Part shown: in pieces, positions 10,580-21,045 of the stretch
Numbering within the stretch: position 1 is the first letter of the stretch
Layout of the letters: each line of letters starts with the position of its first letter
Assembly (NCBI GenBank): GCA_037127315.1
Contig: JBBBDQ010001922.1
Location: 124,001 to 188,000 of the forward strand
Length of the DNA: 64,000 bases
Direction of reading: 5' to 3'
Source: Ascarosepion bandense
Taxonomy: Eukaryota > Mollusca > Cephalopoda > Sepiida > Sepiidae
Made by a program: the position numbers and the translations under genes
Notes under the pieces: generated by a model
Told to the model about the DNA's origin: nothing
The model's database searches: none
Seen by the model: only the letters and a program-made list of their open reading frames with translations

Positions 10580-11168
10580 AGGGTACTGTGCAAAGTATTA
10601 GCACAAGAACTATTTTATCTTAAATGAGACATCAAAATAAAGTTTAAAATTGCCCCTGTCTTAACACTTTTTCACACTACCGGTAGTGTACAAAAGTATT
10701 AGGACAAGGAAGATTTTCCTAAAAACCTCACTGAAATTCAAATACAGAGTGAAAAGCCAGGTAAATTGCAAAAAACAAGGTGTAAAAAAATAAGTAATAA
10801 AAAGAATTTATATTTAATATTTCCTATTTTCTATTAAACAAGTTATTTTAAAACTACTCTATTGAACATCTATGGGATATTTTGGATTAAAAAAAATTGA
10901 TAAATACAATGTTACTTCGCAAAACACACTTTGGAAACAAATACAAGCTGCTTGGCAGGAGATACCATTAGATACATTGAAGAATCTTGTGATATCAATG
11001 TCTGACAGAATGAAGGCTGTGATCAAAGCAAAAGGTTATTATATTAAATATTAAATTTTTTCTTGCTAAAACATTTGTTGAGTAAATCAAATAAAATTAC
11101 TTTGTTTATTTTTCTGTCAATATACCTCATAAAAGATAAAATAGTTCTTGTCCTAATACTTTTGCAGA
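10580..11168 (+). mobile_element. Tc1-like transposon, internally deleted
   Basis: The left end (near 10,583) reads TACTGTGCAAAGTATTAGCA and the right end (to 11,168) CTTGTCCTAATACTTTTGCA, which are inverted copies of each other. A second left-end-like string (TAGTGTACAAAAGTATTAGG) sits at 10,685, suggesting nesting or a rearranged end. Between them only the transposase C-terminus survives: IEHLWDIL with the last catalytic glutamate context, then a frameshift, then IDKYNVTSQNTLWKQIQAAW and the C-terminal KAKGYYIKY before a stop. A full Tc1 element is about 1.6 kb with a ~340-codon transposase, so most of the gene is deleted. Confidence 0.75.

Positions 11169-11217
<49 letters not shown>
11169..11217. 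repeat. (TA)n microsatellite
   Basis: Pure TA run between two Tc1-like 3' ends. Confidence 0.95.
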
Positions 11218-11218
<1 letters not shown>

Positions 11219-11432
11219 TATGTGCGAATGGTAAATTGTCACAATTATTTTATTATTTCAAAGCAAAAGGTTATTATAGTAAATATTAAATTTATTTTGT
11301 AACAAGTGTTTTTCTGGTTAAAGAATTTGTTGAGTAAATCAAATAAAATTAATTTATTTAAATTGTTTATTTTTCTGTCAATATGTCTCATAAAAGATAA
11401 AATAGTTCTTGTCCTAATACTTTTGCACAGTA

Positions 11433-11436
<4 letters not shown>
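11218..11436 (+). mobile_element. Second Tc1-like 3' end
   Basis: Repeats the last ~170 bp of the preceding element: GCAAAAGGTTATTATAGTAA, the AT-rich tail, and the terminus CTTGTCCTAATACTTTTGCA. It is followed by another TA run. Confidence 0.75.
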
Positions 11437-11470
<34 letters not shown>

Positions 11471-11499
11471 TACATATATATATATATATATATGTATAC
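11437..11499. repeat. (TA)n microsatellite, interrupted
   Basis: TA runs with a GTATACATA interruption, between Tc1-like ends. Confidence 0.9.
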
Positions 11500-11504
11500 A
11501 TATA

Positions 11505-11617
11505 TACTAGGTGCGATTGGTAAATTGGCGCAATTATTTTATTTTTCAAAGCAAATGGCTATTATACTAAATATTAAATTTATTTTGTAACAAGTACTTT
11601 TGCACAGTATTGTATAT
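11505..11617 (+). mobile_element. Third Tc1-like 3' end fragment
   Basis: Starts TAGGTGCGATTGGTAAATTG like the second copy (CTATGTGCGAATGGTAAATT), lacks the middle, and ends CAAGTACTTTTGCACAGTAT. Confidence 0.65.
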
Positions 11618-11797
11618 ATATTGAAAAACTACAGCATTGAAGTCGTCGTCTCTGGGTGTTGACATCAAGTTCACTTTTTTATATTTGCATACGCTCGATC
11701 TCTATTATTGAGTACATGAACTCATAATAGCATACATTAAAATAATATTTTATTCTTATGCTTCCAAACAAAGCTGTTCTTCTTTAATCACCACAGA

Positions 11798-12477
11798 AAC
11801 TTTCCTGCCTTCCATCAGTATCGATCATGTTTTCTCCCAGAAAGCCATACACCGCACCTCCTCGGCCTCACTCTCTCAGCCGACCTCAAGTAGAACAGCT
11901 ACATCTACTGCTAGGAAGGTTGGTCTATTTAAAAATAAATGCCAGGAAGAATCTATCATTCGTCCGTACATTAAATACTCTTGCTATATCTGGTCGTGTG
12001 CTGCTGGTATTCCCTTCGGGCTTCTCGACAAAATCCAAAGGAGGATCTGCAATGTAATCAATCCAAATTTGTCATCTCCACTTAAGTCATTTTCTCAGGA
12101 GTGTGACTTCCCTCCGCCTTTTTTACAAATATTTCTGCTCTGAGAGTATCTCCCTGGTGCCCTCTCTACACAAATTTACGCGAGCTACTAGACTGGTAAC
12201 TAGGTCCCATCTTTTTACAGTTAAAGCAGTCAAATATATCTACTATATTAGTTTCTTTTCTCGCATTTCCCGCCTGTGGACCCCCCTTCCGTATACTAGC
12301 TTCCCTGAGAGCAACTATCTGCAAGAGTTTAAGTACAACGTCAATTGCCATCTTTTATCTCTTTGATTCCCATTTTCTCATTGTTTCTCCGACATCCACT
12401 TGTTGTCTTTTTAGGCTTTTCTTTCCTGTAGCCCCCTGCGCACCAGTGGCGGTATTACCTTGCTTGAGGTGAAACGA
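11798..12477 (+). mobile_element. LINE-J copy, 5'-truncated pseudogene
   Basis: It starts in the RT (FLPSISIDHV-like), passes through a region equivalent to YCCHIWSGAP and LLDKIQRRICNVI, then the C-terminus, and ends with the family tail GTAGCCCCCTGCGCACCAGT and GAGGTGAAACGATCA. Several frameshifts and stops are present. The tail runs into (TA)n and then SINE-B. Confidence 0.8.
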
Positions 12478-12500
12478 TCATATATATATATATATATATA

Positions 12501-12789
12501 GTCATTCGCAGACAGATCTGTTTCGCTGTATCGCAGCTCATCGATACGGTTAGACCCCGATTGTTTTTAACCCAGGATTGAAACCCGACCGAATTGGCGT
12601 CAGTCGGCGATTCTATCTCTGGGCTATGCGCGCTCAGTAGAAGGCATACTTTTAGCGTGCATATTATCATTATACACGTCCAATAGCCAGTGTGCTCTAA
12701 TTCATTGCTGAATGAACGATACGTACATGCCAGAGTAGCTACTGTTTTTCAAAGTCTACCATTCCTCCAGAGTGCTCAATCAGGGTGTA
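12501..12789 (-). mobile_element. SINE-B copy
   Basis: On the minus strand a tRNA-like head gives a box A-like TAGCCCAGAGATAGAATCG and a box B-like GGTTTCAATCCTGG. The body ends ACAGATCTGTCTGCGAATGA and a (TA)n tail on the left. It is near full length (about 285 bp). Confidence 0.7.
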
Positions 12790-12817
12790 TAGTCATCCGC
12801 AGACAGATCTGTTTCGT

Positions 12818-12820
<3 letters not shown>
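12790..12820 (-). mobile_element. SINE-B 3' end fragment
   Basis: Only the terminal 30 bp of SINE-B (ACAGATCTGTCTGCGGATGA on the minus strand) survive. It joins directly to the preceding copy and is followed by (TA)n. Confidence 0.7.

Positions 12821-12872
<52 letters not shown>
12821..12872. repeat. (TA)n microsatellite, mariner insertion site
   Basis: TA run that abuts the mariner terminal repeat. Confidence 0.9.
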
Positions 12873-12874
<2 letters not shown>

Positions 12875-14133
12875 TGTCTAAAAATCTACTCACACTTTGA
12901 ATGACGAGAAAACCTTTATGAAAATAGTGAAATGGAATAGCTTCTAATACAGAAGAAAAATGTAATTGAAGAATCATGTTCGCAAATGTTCAAATTGATG
13001 ACCATTATTGTCCAGACAACGCTGATAACAAGCACCAAGGGATTCGCAAACGACACGAAGCAGGTCATTAGGAATATCTCAACATTGTTTTTCAATTATC
13101 AATTTTCAATTTCAACGCATCAATTGTTCTTATTTTGGTGCGATAAACATTGTCTTTGAGATATCCCCACAAAAAGAATTCCATGGACGTGAGGTCCGGG
13201 GAACGCGCAGGGTATTCAATGGTACTCCTTCATCCAATCCATGTGTCTGGAAAAGCTGCATTGAGGTGAACTCGTACATCGCGATGATAGAGGGGAGCGG
13301 CTCCATTTTGCTGAAAGTAAATCTCGCCGTCATCAGCAAACATCTCTGAAAATTGTGGACTGACAAACTCCTGAAGCAAGTTGAGGTAACTCTCCCCAGT
13401 GACAGTTCCGTTGAAAAAAAAATGGCCCTATGATACCCAATGCGGATATCCCACACCACACTGTTACTCCTGGTAAGTTTACATGGTGTTCAAGTGTTAC
13501 ATGATGATTGATAGGACCCCAGTACGTGCAATTACAGGGATTAACGGAGCCATTTAATTTAAAGGTTGCCTCATCGCTTCACACAATTTTGTGTGGAAAC
13601 CCTGCATCTTCTGCACATTTTGCCAGGTACCATTCACAGAATTGAACTCTCCGGTTAGGATTGCCTTCATTGAGGGCATGGATTAGTGTTGGAATATAGC
13701 ATTTCCTGTGCAGACGATTCATGATACGATAGACGCTATCTTTTGAGATGCGGGTTTCCCGACCAGTTTGTCGAAGTGATGTCTGTGGTCATCAAAGGAG
13801 TGTTTCCTGCACCTGCTTTACTTTTCCAGAGCTCGTGGATGTCTGTGGTCGTCCAGATCATTTCTTGTTGACGTTCTGGACGGTTCCATCCGCTTCAAAT
13901 TTGTCTCTGATGCGAGAAATGGTCCGGGGCGTTGGTGGCGGTTTTGCGAATTCCTTTCTGAATCGTCTTTGCACTTCAATGGCGTTTTTTGGTCTTCCAG
14001 TAACATTTCAGGACAAACTTCCTCTCTTCCAAACTAACTTGTTTTCCTGCCATGCTGTGATTAATAAATAGCACCTGCCAAAAAAGCATGTTAGATACAT
14101 TTAAAGTGTGAGTACATTTTCTTAGATACCCTG
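12871..14133 (-). mobile_element. Mariner-like DNA transposon, nearly full length, broken transposase
   Basis: Terminal inverted repeats: the left end reads GGTGTCTAAAAATCTACTCA from 12,873 and the right end, reverse-complemented, GGGTATCTAAGAAAATGTAC. Both continue into CTCACACTTTRAATG, and TA runs flank both sides. Length about 1.26 kb is normal for mariner. The transposase is on the minus strand. Its N-terminal helix-turn-helix region starts MAGKQVSLEERKFVLKCY near 14,053, followed by TISRIRDKFEADGTVQNV and SGRPQTS. Its C-terminus contains RSPDLTSMEFFLWGYLKDNV, where the usual aspartate before FFLWG is replaced by glutamate. Stops and frameshifts are present, including a TGA before SGRPQTS, so no active enzyme is made. 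It is inserted between SINE-B copies. Confidence 0.85.
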
Positions 14134-14154
14134 TATATATATATATATATGCTA

Positions 14155-14455
14155 TAGTCATCCGCAGACAGATCTGTTTCGCTGTATTACAGCTCATCAG
14201 TACGGCTTAGACTCCGGTCGCTTCCTAACCCAGAATTGAAACCCGACCGAATCGGCGTCAGTCGGCGATTCTACCCCTAGGTCATGAGCGTCCGGTAGAA
14301 GAAGGCAGGCTTTTTAGCGCGTATAAACACGCCCAATAGCTAGAGTTCTCCAATTCATTATCGAATGAGCGGTGCGTAAATGCCGGAGTAGCTACTGTTT
14401 ACAAAGTCTCCCACTCTTCCAGAGTGCTCAATCAGGGTGTGAAAGCGGAAATACT
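14155..14455 (-). mobile_element. SINE-B copy
   Basis: Near full-length copy in the same orientation as 12,501-12,789 (minus-strand tRNA-like head, 3' end toward the left TA run). It continues to the AGAGTGCTCAATCAGGGTGT end and runs into (TA)n on the right. Confidence 0.7.
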
Positions 14456-14457
14456 AT

Positions 14458-14458
14458 A

Positions 14459-14501
<43 letters not shown>

Positions 14502-14516
14502 CATACATACATATAT
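14458..14516. repeat. (TA)n(CATA)n microsatellite
   Basis: TA run followed by ACATACATACAT between two SINE-B copies. Confidence 0.9.
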
Positions 14517-14608
14517 AGGTCGGATTTCAATCCTGGGTAAAAAGCAATCGGCTGTCTAACCGTACTGATGAGCTGTGATACATCGAAACAGATCTGTCTG
14601 CGGATGAC
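14517..14608 (+). mobile_element. SINE-B fragment, opposite orientation
   Basis: Plus-strand copy of the 3' half: GGTCGGATTTCAATCCTGGG (box B-like), then CTGTCTGCGGATGACTATAT and a TA tail. It shows that the TA run lies on the 3' side of the element. Confidence 0.75.
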
Positions 14609-14639
14609 TATATATATATATATATATATAATATATATA

Positions 14640-15200
14640 TATGAAAGAGAAAGTAGGGAAGATGAGATCAGTAAAGATCGGGTAGATAAAGGGTAGGAAT
14701 TAAAAAATAGTTATCAAGTCTCCAAGAGAATGAAGGATTGAAAAATGGTAATTGTGTTCCAGTTCTTTGATTGTTGCTTACAGAATGGCCAATCTTTTGC
14801 AACAATACCACTCTATCGTGTCGAGGCAGGAGGTGGAGATTCTGAACGCTTAAAATAAAGACATTATAGCACAAACCTTGAATGCTTTCTTGGCTTTATT
14901 TCTAATGGCGAGGCTTTATTTGGAAGTTTTCTTTTTAATTTCCAGAGAATAACTCGAACTGCTTATAACAATCGAAATGTGGAGAGAAGCATTTTATTGG
15001 TGCCTTTTTCCCTCCATTGTGCGTGATTTAATTTAAAAGTGAATAAATCAACGCATGTGTTGGTTCGTGTAAGCGCGTGTCCAAAGATGGGGCCCGTCAA
15101 ATACTCGGGATGAGGAGGGAAAGAAAAAATAAATAAATAAGTAAATAAAAATCTTCTCTGAAGGGATCAGGGGACAACATTAACAAAACAGATCGACGTA
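14640..15200. other. No gene seen
   Basis: Unremarkable sequence with an A/T run near 15,125-15,150. No family recognised. Confidence 0.45.
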
Positions 15201-15985
15201 AAAGTGGCCTCATCTGTATTTCTCTTTCACTTCTTCATTACGTTCTTTTCACTTTCTTTTTTCTTCATTTTCTCTCTTTTCTTCTTTTTCTCTCTTTGTT
15301 TTTTCTTTGTTTTTTTTTTCTGTTTTTTGTTTTGTTTTTCATTGTTATTTTTGTTTTGTTTTTCATTGCTTTTTCATTCTGTTTTTCATTCTGTTTTTTC
15401 GTTCTGTTTCTTTGTTCGTTGTTTTTTTTTTTAATTCTGTTTTTTTCTTTAATTCTATTATTTTCATTCTTTTTTTCATTCTGTTTTTTATTTTGTTTTT
15501 TTTTCATTGCTTTTGTCATTCTGTTTTTTTCATTCTGTTTTTTCTTTTCATTCTGTTTTTTCTTTTTTCCTTTTTCATCAAATCTTTAGATTTCCTTCAT
15601 TTCTCTCCCTACTTTTCTTTTTCTTTCCATTTATATCGCTTTGCCATCTCTCTCCTTGATATTCACATTCCTCTATCGTCTTCTATTTTTCTTTCTTCAG
15701 CTCTTATTCTTGCTTTCTTCCTTTACCACCTTCATTTTTCTCCTCCTCTCAGTTTTTTCTTCCCTTCCTTCTTTTTGTCACCTTTTCTTTCTCTCCTGAT
15801 CCATAGTGTTTCTTTTCTTCAATATCTTTCTTATTAACCTTTTCTTCTCCTCCTTTCTTTTTACTCCGTATCTCTTTCACTCTCCTATTCTTTTTCTGAC
15901 TCTCCTTCTTACTCTTCTTTCTCCTTCATTCTTTTTTGCTTCTTCGCCTTCTATTTTTTCTCCTATTTCTCTTCTTTGTTTAGTT
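15201..15985 (+). repeat. Polypyrimidine tract with TTTTTCATTCTG-like repeats
   Basis: About 800 bp almost entirely T and C on the plus strand. Irregular repeats of TTTTTCATTCTG fill 15,330-15,570. ORFs up to 176 codons here are F/S/L strings caused by base composition. Confidence 0.9.
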
Positions 15986-15989
15986 TAAG

Positions 15990-16800
15990 TTTGAGTTTTG
16001 TTTAACGGTATATCAACACCTCTGTGGGTTATTTGATACCGAAAATGTAGTGTCTTAAAATATATTTTTTAATGTTCGGTTATAAGTGCATGTGCGTTGT
16101 GGTGCAGCGGATATCGGCTCGGAACGAGAAATCGGGGAGCCGAGTTCGAATTCTATTTGAATCCATTGCATTCACTTACGCGCAAATACCCTTGGGAAAG
16201 ATATTAATCCGTCCCTTCCTATCAGTTATGGGTTAAATAACAGGACAGATTGGGTTCTGTAGCCTTGGCTGGCAACCAATCTACCGCAGAAAGGGATGGC
16301 AACCTACTGCGGCATAATCTTTTGCCCACTCAGTCATGTCTCTTTCGAGACATGATCGACCAAAGCGTGTATCACGTATGGCAATTAAATAATGGTGAGA
16401 AGGTTGATTTCGTCAGATTTTAAATTAAAATTTTTTGATTTTATTCTTTTTTATTTTAGAAAACTGAAAATGTCTTTTAGTTTTGTATTCAAAAATGTTT
16501 TGCTGAGAATAATTTTTTCCTGCAAAAATGTGTTATAAATGTATTGTTGGTAATATTTTTCCTTCAAAAATGTATATTTTTTCTATAAAAGTCTATTTTT
16601 ATTCTTTCATAGTGTTTTGACTCCAGTTTGGGGGTTAACTATTTGCCCATAGCTGGGACCCTAACAGGTGCTACTACTCCGAGTCAGGGTGAACTTGGGA
16701 ACAACATCAGAGGTGGTTCCATGCTCCTCACAACCTCTCAATCAGAGGCCTTGCTGCCGGATGCAGTTTACCGTCATGCCCAGGATCCCTTCTTTACCGG
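15990..16800 (-). repeat. Element E copy, interrupted by SINE-A
   Basis: Minus-strand E. The 3' part lies at 15,990-16,085 (GGTATATCAACACCTCTGTG) and the rest at 16,391-16,800, including CCTTCAAAAATG blocks and the head (CAATCAGAGGCCTTGCTGCC, CCTAACAGGTGCTACTACTC). In the uninterrupted copy at 38,410 these two parts are contiguous. The SINE-A at 16,086-16,390 therefore inserted later. Confidence 0.75.
16086..16390 (+). mobile_element. SINE-A copy, full length
   Basis: tRNA-like head (TGGTGCAGCGGATATCGGC, GAGTTCGAATTC), a body including CCTTGGCTGGCAACCAATCT, the hairpin CATGTCTCTTTCGAGACATG, and the end CACGTATGGCAATTAA. It is nested in element E. Confidence 0.85.
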
Positions 16801-16839
16801 CCTACTTGTGGTTGCTCATTTTCCTTTTCTTTATCCAGT

Positions 16840-17164
16840 CTTTTTCCTTTTATCGACATCTGTTTTCGTTTCCTTTTTCTTTCTGTCCTCACCGTTTCTC
16901 TTATCTCTCTCTTTCTCTCTCTCTCTCTCTGTTTTTTTTTTTTTTCATTTTTTTCTCTTTTTATTTACCCTGTCCTTCTCTCTTCAATTCGTTTTTCCTC
17001 TTCGTTACTCTTTTTCTCTGATATGTTTTTCATTTTTTTTTTTTACTTTCTTTCGTATTGTCTCTCTTTCTTCTTTCCTTATTTCTTGCTTCTCATTTTT
17101 TTCCTTTTCATCTCTTTGTCATATTTCTTTTTCCTCTTTTCTCCTTTCGCAATATTCTGTGATT
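16840..17164 (+). repeat. Polypyrimidine tract
   Basis: T/C-rich low complexity with TCTCTCTCTC runs near 16,910. Confidence 0.9.
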
Positions 17165-17740
17165 GTTTCCTGAAAAATTTGTATTCAAAATGCCTCGCTG
17201 CTGTTTTGGCATCCAACAACTTATGGGGTCAGACATATTGCGTGACCTCAACGGCTCACGTGATCTTATAAATATTCATAAGGCAATCACTAGAACAGGC
17301 GAACAGCCACGCGTTTCATCATCTATTATGTCCTACTCATTGTTAAGATTTTACTTGACTTCATTTTAGCCCCCATCCAGACACACACACACACACACGC
17401 ATATATATAATTCTTACATTCTTTGAAATTCTGAAAATGGAAAGAGAACAAAATTAAAAACGACGGAAAAAAGAACTGGAGAAAGAAATGAAATATGAAA
17501 ACTCGAAAAAAATAGATGGACACAATATTTAGAGTTTTGTATTCGCAGCTACAGAATTATGAAAGTGAAGAATAACGGCGTGAGATCACTTTTTAGCGTG
17601 AAGATGAATTCTTTCATCTTTTGAGAAAGCCTTATTAAAAATTAAGCATTCAGTAATGTACGGATAAAGGCAAACACATCTGTCTGTCTATTAATCTGCC
17701 TATTCATATTCTTTCCCCTAAACACACGCACGCGCACATG
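17165..17740. other. No gene seen; short (CA)n near 17,382
   Basis: Mixed sequence without recognisable family or domain. Confidence 0.45.
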
Positions 17741-18670
17741 TGTAAATTCTTTGAAAGAAAAATAGAGAACAAATTGAAAATAAAGACGGAAAATGGTGCA
17801 AAACAAATAAATGAAGGAAAATTAAATTGCTTGGAAAAGAAAGCCACAAAGAAAACGTGCTAGAAAGAAAAATGACGGTGAAAGAAAAAATTACGGTAAG
17901 AGAACAAAATATGAACGATGGTTAAAAGAAATAAAAATGGCGGTAAGAGAAAGAACGAAAGAAAAAAAATACGGTAAGAGAACGAAATAAAAATGGCGGT
18001 AAAAAGAAATAAAAATGGCGGTAAGAGAAAGAACGAAAGAAAAAAAATACGTAAGAGAACGAAATAAAAATGTCGGTAAAAAGAAATAAAAATGGCGGTA
18101 AGAGAAAGAATGAAAGAAAAATGACGTTAAAATGAAATAAAAATGAAATGAAGGAAAAAAAATTGGAAAACAAAAACGTATATAATGAAAGAAAATTTAC
18201 GATGTAAATAAATGATGTAAATGAAAAAAAATTGTGAAAATAAAAAGATAAGGAACAGGAATAAAGAATGATAAAAAAAATAAAATTAGAAAAGAAAAAT
18301 TGAAAATGGCAATAAAAATGAATGGAAAAGAAAGAAAGGTAAGAAGGAAAAATTGAGAAAGAATGATGAAAAACAAATCAAAAAACAAAAATAAAAGTGA
18401 TTTAAAAAAGTCATCACGAAAAAGAAGAAGAAAGTCTTACAAAGTGAAATAAAAAGAAAAAAATAACAAAGTCAAGGAAAGAAAAGATTCAAAAGAAGAA
18501 AATGCAAGCAAACAAATCGAAGCATCGAGAATGAATAAATTAAAGAGACGTGGACGGAAAAGAGAGAAGAAATTCGAAGAGAAAGAAAAGACAGCTCTTT
18601 TGAAAAAAAAAAACAACCTTTGTTGCAACAGATCTTTGAATATCGAAAGGGCTTGACTAGGTTGAGGCAA
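17741..18670. repeat. Polypurine tract with 77-bp subrepeat
   Basis: A/G-rich on the plus strand for about 900 bp. A ~77-bp unit containing ATGGCGGTAAGAGAAAGAA starts at 17,937, 18,015 and 18,092. Minus-strand ORFs are F/S/L strings caused by composition. Confidence 0.85.
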
Positions 18671-18999
18671 CACGATCCTTCTCAGATTCCCTTAAGAAAG
18701 AATTCTATCATGCAGGCCTCTCGACGCGAATTCTTTCAATTCCGCCCTCTTAGAATGGACCGAAAGTAATTCTTTGGCAGATCATTCCACACGCACGCAA
18801 AACGAGCTTGATTCTCGAAGAACAATGTCAACACATTCCTGCCTAATTACAACACTTAATTTATTAAAAAAAAAAAAATGGGGATTTCGACAAAAATTCC
18901 GGAGTGGTGAGATTCAGGATGCCAAATTTGAGAATCTTTTTTTTTTTAAGTGTTCACATAAGTCAACTATAAATGAAAAAAGTATTTTAGAAGATATCA

Positions 19000-19620
19000 G
19001 TCAGTTAAGTGCCATACGTGATACACGCTTGGGCGATCATGTCTCGAAAGAGACATGACTGACTGGGTAGAAGATTATCCCGCAGTAGGTTGCCATTGCT
19101 TTCTGCGGTAGACTGGTTGCCGACCAAGGCTATAGAACCCAATCTATCCTGCAATTTAACTCATAGCTGGAGGAAGAAGAGATAGATTATATTACATTAT
19201 TATATTAATTATAATTAGTGGGGGATCAGTTTATTACTTCATAACAATAGAAAACTGATCCCCCCCACTTTATGCCCAGTAGAAGCCTTAATCATATTTC
19301 CAACTATTATATTCAGTCAGTCAGTTAAGTGCCATACGTGATACATACTTGGGCGATCATGTCTCTTTCGAGACATGACTGACTGGATTATCCCGCAGTA
19401 GGTTGCCATTGTTTTCTGTGGTAGACTGGTTGCCAGCCAAGGCTATAAAACCCAATCCATCCTGTTATTTAACTAAAACCTGTATGGAAGAGACAGATTA
19501 ATACCTTTCCCAAGGGTATTTGCGCGTAAGTGAATGCAATGAATTCAACTGGAATTCAAACTAAGCTTCCCTATTTCTCGTTCCGAGCCGATATCCACTG
19601 CACCACGACGCTTATACTTC
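19000..19620 (-). mobile_element. Dimeric SINE-A with hairpin spacer, flanked by target-site duplication
   Basis: On the minus strand: a full SINE-A (19,312-19,612), then a spacer with a GGGGGATCAGTTT hairpin (arms about 19,217-19,232 and 19,252-19,269), then a second headless SINE-A (18,998-19,195). A perfect 10-bp direct repeat, GAAGATATCA, flanks the whole block at 18,990-18,999 and 19,621-19,630. The same arrangement recurs on the plus strand at 42,083-42,708. The family is probably driven by a LINE reverse transcriptase; the partner is not known. Confidence 0.8.
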
Positions 19621-19630
19621 GAAGATATCA

Positions 19631-20059
19631 ACTATTAAAAAAAATGTGTTGGTTGATTAGTATCTGCATGCGTGTGTGTATTTTTGGTAATGTGTTTACA
19701 CATGTGTATTGTTTTCGTGCGACTCATTTTTATTTGTGTGTGCGTATGTAATATTGTTTCTGTATATAACTCATCAAATGTCTACACTTGTTAACAACAA
19801 TGAAGTTGTTAGGCAAAATCAGCCGAGAGATTAGGGAATGTCTGAAAGATGATATTCATTGTTTTCGCACCCAGGCTTTAAAATTAAGGTGCTCACTCTC
19901 TAGGAATAGAAAAGTAACAATGATAAGTAAAATAAATTATCTTTACTCAGTTTCATAAACCTAGAACGCCATCATCCGGAGACAAGAGTATTTTTTTATT
20001 TACTTTTATACAGCCTTTAAGTTTTGAATAGAAATCACTCGAACGGCGGTCGAGAGCGA
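19631..20059. other. No gene seen
   Basis: TG-rich patch near 19,670-19,750, otherwise unremarkable. Confidence 0.4.
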
Positions 20060-21045
20060 GGGAAAATTTATTCTTCCCCGAATCATTTTACTCGACCAAC
20101 TTCATTTTCTTAATAGTCGCCTTACGTTAACATAGGGTGAATCACTGACGGAAAACGAAAAAATGAAATTTTAATTAAAATTTCGAACGTGTTAGGATTT
20201 AAACTACAAAAAAAAAAAAATAACAAAATTTGATCTTTCCTCTTAATAATAGCATTAACATTTTGAAGATAAAAAATTTGTTTTAAGCCCTTTTAACATC
20301 ATGATATGCTGTTTTTTGTGTTATTTTTGTTTGTTTTTTTTCTTCTTTTTTTCTTGGCAATTGAGTGGAGGTACCTAAATTCGTAGTTTCTTTCTTCTGT
20401 TTGACTAAACCTCCATCTCATAGAGAATAAAAAATAATAAATCTGATTTTCTCAACGATTTCCTATTAAAAAATTACTTATATAATTTTTTGGTACGTGG
20501 TTGAAAGAAGGATGATTTTTTTTCTTTTTTTTTTTTTCAAATGTTTGTTTTTACTTTTCATAAGCGGGAGGAAATACAGATTATGAGTCAAGGATAATAT
20601 TTTTCCAAATGTGTTTCTAAAAATCCGTGAGCGTCTTTAATCTTGGTGACAGAGACATCTTGGCTCCACGCTAGAAGCGTTAATTTAACGAATGTTTACG
20701 CTGACCGGGACGATAAAAAGGAAGACGGGAGCTTGTCAATCGAAATTCTATTTGTCAGATTTGCTTTGATGATTGCGGGATGTCACAATATTTTGTTTAA
20801 CCACACATTTTGACGTAAATAAGGCCTCATGCATAAGACCAAAGAGTTCAATAATGTCATTGTAGGTAATTCTAAGTAACTTGTGAATCTTCAATGGCAT
20901 ACTTTTAGGTTGTAGAAGGAATCAGATTTCCTTTTTCCATATTTGAAGGGACACATTTCATTGCGAGATTTTTAATCGACCGCGGGCGAGTTAAGCAATA
21001 AACTTTAAGTTTTTAATCGACTGAGTCGATCGAGCGAGTGAAATT
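20060..21045 (+). mobile_element. Element N copy 1 (noncoding, ~0.98 kb)
   Basis: Matches, inverted, 31,433-32,360 over essentially its whole length. Shared blocks include TCTTAATAGTCGCCTTACGT, GATGATTGCGGGATGT/ACATCCCGCAATCATC-type strings, GGGACACATTTCATTGCGAG and CTGAGTCGATCGAGCGAGTG. It has no ORF and no tRNA boxes. In copy 2 the ends are near-inverted (TTCACTCGCC and GGCGAGTAAA), so it may be a non-autonomous DNA transposon. Function is unknown. Confidence 0.7.

Noticed and set aside
16628..17173. 181-codon ORF as a gene
   Set aside because: It starts inside element E (antisense) and continues through a polypyrimidine tract.
15204..17271. F/S/L-rich ORFs as membrane proteins
   Set aside because: Pure consequence of T/C-rich low complexity.
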